A DNA stretch of 8,554 bases, from positions 1-8,554 of the forward strand of contig JBHAEC010000109.1 in the NCBI GenBank assembly GCA_041855385.1. Direction: 5' to 3'. This stretch comes from JBHAEC01 sp041855385. Its GTDB lineage: Bacteria; Bacillota; Negativicutes; Veillonellales; Veillonellaceae. The translations under genes were made by a program, and so were the position numbers. Position 1 is the stretch's first letter; each line of letters opens with the position of its first letter. Shown piece by piece: positions 6,422 through 8,554 of this stretch. The notes under the pieces are model-generated. The model was not told the origin of the DNA, ran no database searches, and was given only the letters and a program-made list of their open reading frames with translations.

Positions 6422-7731
6422 TGAATACCTCTCAAAAATATAAGCAGTTGGCCAATCGCATTTTACTATTGTCTGCCCTAATTTATGTCTTGGTTTTTGC
6501 GGGACAAATGTATGTTGTTGCCGATTGGTACGGTGCTTTATATTGGATGGCTCAGTCGGCACTTATCGGTAGTGTGGCGGACTGGTTTGCCGTTACCGCG
6601 CTTTTCAGAAAGCCTCTAGGATTCCCTTATCATACGGCACTGATACCGAGCAATAAGGCTCGGATCGTAGACGGTATGGTTCAATTGGTAGAAGAAAAGC
6701 TGCTTACCAAGGAGCAGTGGAACGGATTGCTGTCTGATGTCAAGATTACTTATTATATGGACGGCTTTATGTGCTCTTCCCAGGGAAGAGATGCACTGAG
6801 GAGTATTATATCCAAAGGAGTCGAGATTTTGGCGGATAGGGTGGATAGGGATAAATTGGCCAATCTTGGGGCCGATTATATTCTTCAGCAAAGCGGGACG
6901 TGGAACATCGGATCACTGGTGCAAAGTTACTTAAAGCAAAGTTTGCGTTCCGAATGGGGAAAACAGCTTGCTATCATGGTTTTTTCCAAGGGAGAAGCGT
7001 GGGTGTCCGGCGAGGAAGGCTATAGATTCCTCCGGGAGCGACTGGAAGAGAAGGTAAATCAATCCGCTAAGGGACCACAGAAGGTGCTTATGTTCATTGG
7101 CAAGCTTTTTAATGTTGTAAATATAGAAGAGTTGACAAGAGCAACGCAAGACTCGTTGGTTCAGTTTTTTCAAAGGTGGCGGGAAGAAAACAGTTCCATG
7201 AGGAACGAGTGTTTTACTCATTGGGAACAGATGCTTATGGAGCCCTCTTGGCAAGAAGATGTGGGGAATTCTCTGGATCTCATGTATCGGCGATGGATAG
7301 AGACTCTGCCGTGGAAGGATATTTTAGTTCTTTATGTGTTTCCTCATCTGGAGAAGTATGTGCGGGGAGACGGCAATGATCCTTCACGTTTTGCTGTCGA
7401 AGTAGAGGAGCAGATACATCGACTTTGGCTTCAATATCGGCAGGATGAAGCATTTATTCAGCAGCTGGAGAAAGGGCTTCAGGAGATGGCGACAGCACTT
7501 TTCATGCAATTTTACACCTTGCCCGGCTATACGGTGAAACAGGTATTAAATGCTTTTGATGAAGAGCGATTAAATGCTTTTATTGAAGAAAAGGTAGGGG
7601 AAGATTTAGCGTGGATCCGTATCAACGGAGCCTTTGTAGGGACTGTTGTGGGGTTGTTGCTCTGGAGTTTTCTTTACTTTATTTACACTCCTTATGCAGT
7701 ACCGTGGATTCGTGCCGGAGTCGGGATATAA
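6418..7731 (+). CDS. DUF445 membrane protein, copy 2
   Basis: This second DUF445 protein (437 residues) is a diverged paralogue of the gene before it. An N-terminal hydrophobic segment at about 15-35 and another at 40-54 lead into GSVADWFAVTALFRKPLG at 51-68, followed by TALIPSNKARIVDG; the C-terminal end has EEKVGEDLAWIRING at 390-404 and a terminal membrane segment. The middle region is helical, Glu/Arg-rich and poorly conserved between the copies. The ATG at 6418 overlaps the previous stop by 4 bases (ATGA), with AAAGGAGG at 6404-6411; a second in-frame ATG at 6421 is equally possible. Unlike copy 1 it carries a longer C-terminal tail after the last membrane segment. Cellular role unknown. 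No terminator is evident after it. Confidence 0.88.
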   Translation: MMNTSQKYKQLANRILLLSALIYVLVFAGQMYVVADWYGALYWMAQSALIGSVADWFAVTALFRKPLGFPYHTALIPSNKARIVDGMVQLVEEKLLTKEQWNGLLSDVKITYYMDGFMCSSQGRDALRSIISKGVEILADRVDRDKLANLGADYILQQSGTWNIGSLVQSYLKQSLRSEWGKQLAIMVFSKGEAWVSGEEGYRFLRERLEEKVNQSAKGPQKVLMFIGKLFNVVNIEELTRATQDSLVQFFQRWREENSSMRNECFTHWEQMLMEPSWQEDVGNSLDLMYRRWIETLPWKDILVLYVFPHLEKYVRGDGNDPSRFAVEVEEQIHRLWLQYRQDEAFIQQLEKGLQEMATALFMQFYTLPGYTVKQVLNAFDEERLNAFIEEKVGEDLAWIRINGAFVGTVVGLLLWSFLYFIYTPYAVPWIRAGVGI

Positions 7732-7747
7732 ATTCCATATCATTTCA

Positions 7748-7776
7748 TTGCGGTAGGAAATAGATTGTGGTAAAAT
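7748..7776 (+). promoter_or_regulatory. Promoter of mscL
   Basis: TTGCGG at 7748-7753 and TAAAAT at 7771-7776 are separated by exactly 17 bases. TGG immediately before the -10 completes an extended TGn element. It lies just after the DUF445 operon and 65 bases before the mscL start. A small perfect inverted repeat GTATA-AAG-TATAC at 7800-7812 in the leader might be an operator, but is short enough to be chance. Confidence 0.65.
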
Positions 7777-7828
7777 AACGATGGCAAGTTTTGTTGCGGG
7801 TATAAAGTATACGAATTAAGTAAAGTAC

Positions 7829-7834
7829 GAGGTG
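7829..7834 (+). promoter_or_regulatory. Ribosome binding site deciding the mscL start
   Basis: GAGGTG is 6 bases from ATG at 7841. It overlaps the in-frame GTG at 7832, which therefore cannot be the start served by it. Confidence 0.7.
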
Positions 7835-7840
7835 AAGGGT

Positions 7841-8272
7841 ATGTTAAAAGAATTTAAAGAGTTTGCCATGCAGGGCAATGTGGTTGACATGGCAGTGGGC
7901 GTAATTATTGGTGGCGCATTCGGAAAGATTATATCTTCATTTGTGAATGATGTGGTTATGCCTCCCATTGGTTTATTGACAGGCGGAGTAGATTTTAAGA
8001 ACCTATTTATTAATTTAGGGGACAAACCATATGCGACATTGGCAGATGCACAGGCGGCGGGCGCTCCTACTATTAATTATGGTATATTTATGGGAACGGT
8101 ATTGGATTTCCTTATCGTTGCCATGGTTATCTTCTTGTGCATTAAGCAAATGCAGCGCTTAAAGAAACCGGTTGTTGAGGAAGTGACCACGAAGGAATGT
8201 CAATATTGTAAATCCGAGATTCCTTTGGCGGCAACGCGTTGTGGACATTGTACTTCCAATTTGGAAGTATAG
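7841..8272 (+). CDS. mscL: Large-conductance mechanosensitive channel MscL with C-terminal zinc ribbon
   Basis: MscL is a homopentameric inner-membrane channel that opens under membrane tension and releases solutes during sudden osmotic downshift. The N-terminal signature MLKEFKEFAMQGNVVDMAVG (1-20) and the first membrane helix to about residue 45, with DVVMPPIGLL at 37-46, match the family closely; Gly20 corresponds to the E. coli gate residue Gly22. A periplasmic loop (about 50-78) and second membrane helix (about 81-102) follow. Instead of the usual coiled-coil tail the protein ends in CQYCKSEIPLAATRCGHC at 120-137, two CxxC pairs forming a probable zinc ribbon. Total length of 143 is near normal. 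It has its own promoter and a strong terminator, so it is probably a single-gene unit. Confidence 0.95.
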   Translation: MLKEFKEFAMQGNVVDMAVGVIIGGAFGKIISSFVNDVVMPPIGLLTGGVDFKNLFINLGDKPYATLADAQAAGAPTINYGIFMGTVLDFLIVAMVIFLCIKQMQRLKKPVVEEVTTKECQYCKSEIPLAATRCGHCTSNLEV

Positions 8273-8312
8273 TTATAGCACTTAGGCGACCGACTATATT
8301 ATTAAGAGAAGT

Positions 8313-8352
8313 AAAAAGAACTGTTTTCCTATCCGGAAAACAGTTCTTTTTT
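8313..8352. terminator. Intrinsic terminator after mscL, possibly bidirectional
   Basis: A 17-bp perfect stem (8313-8329 with 8335-8351) closes a 5-base loop, TATCC, and ends in six Ts on the + strand. The stem begins with five As, so the opposite strand also shows a T run after the hairpin; it could stop transcription from either side. Confidence 0.92.
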
Positions 8353-8554
8353 AATCGGATGACGGTTAAGAATAGCGCCTGTATTTCATGCAAAAATGAA
8401 ATATAAAACGCATATTACATAGAGACAGGAACTTCCGGCTTCGTAAAAGCTGACGTTAGATAACGATACTTTTGAAAACACTGGAAAATCAAGGTTTTTC
8501 GAGCGACGGACAAGCAGGGTATTGTACTAAAAACTGAATACGACGCAGAAGCGG
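8353..8554. other. Terminal intergenic sequence with hairpin, no confident gene
   Basis: No forward frame stays open for long. One reverse frame is open from the right edge to a TAA at 8415-8417 (45 residues), but its composition is not convincing. A perfect 8-bp hairpin TATTTCAT-GCAAAA-ATGAAATA lies at 8382-8403, enclosed by CCTG at 8378-8381 and CAGG at 8426-8429. The part from about 8471 to 8540 (CTTTTGAAAACACTGG, later GTACTAAAAACTGAATACG) loosely resembles conserved leader or spacer sequence of Bacillota rRNA operons. What it belongs to lies beyond the window. Confidence 0.4.

Noticed and set aside
7832..7834. GTG as start of mscL
   Set aside because: It lies within the GAGGTG ribosome binding site of the ATG at 7841, and the MLKEFKEFAM start matches the family.
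8142..8393. Reverse-strand open frame of 83 codons across the mscL 3' end
   Set aside because: It runs through the mscL zinc-ribbon region and the intrinsic terminator; composition is not protein-like.
1..8554. CRISPR array, tRNA gene, insertion sequence or phage attachment site
   Set aside because: No regularly spaced repeats, cloverleaf sequence, transposase or integrase motif was found on either strand by eye.

Overview
The window looks like a stretch of chromosome from a low-to-medium-GC Bacillota bacterium. Evidence for this is the strong AGGAGG-type ribosome binding sites before nearly every gene, a LexA site of the Gram-positive type (CGAAC-N4-GTT), and protein sequences resembling those of anaerobic fermenters. 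A member of the Negativicutes (Veillonellaceae-like) is my best guess, from remembered protein resemblance only, so treat it as tentative. I see no insertion sequence, phage gene, CRISPR array, tRNA or rRNA body, and no clear previously undescribed system.

Left part (1-1090). A Y-family, UmuC-type translesion DNA polymerase is read leftwards and runs off the window edge. Its upstream region carries a good LexA-box match, so it is probably an SOS gene. About 500 bases of very AT-rich DNA follow, without a credible gene. They hold short palindromes and, at the right end, the promoter of the next gene.

Middle left (1091-3900). Two rightward single-gene units follow: a DASS/SLC13-family anion (probably dicarboxylate) symporter ending in a 19-bp hairpin, and phosphate acetyltransferase (pta) ending in a long, probably branched hairpin terminator. 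No acetate kinase gene is present. Together they fit organic acid uptake and acetyl-CoA/acetyl-phosphate energy metabolism, but nothing shows they are co-regulated.

Middle right (3926-7731). An extended -10 promoter (TGCTATAAT) precedes four closely packed rightward genes: a UlaG-like metallo-beta-lactamase-fold hydrolase, a small polytopic membrane protein of unknown family, and two tandem DUF445 membrane proteins that overlap by 4 bases. The spacing (12, 21 and -4 bases) suggests one operon, probably concerned with the cell envelope, though no member's function can be read from sequence.

Right end (7732-8554). mscL, the large-conductance mechanosensitive channel, has its own promoter, an unusual C-terminal zinc-ribbon tail and a textbook terminator that could work in both directions. 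The last 200 bases contain no convincing gene. They hold a perfect 8-bp hairpin and a segment loosely resembling the conserved leader/spacer sequences of Bacillota rRNA operons; this is unproven.
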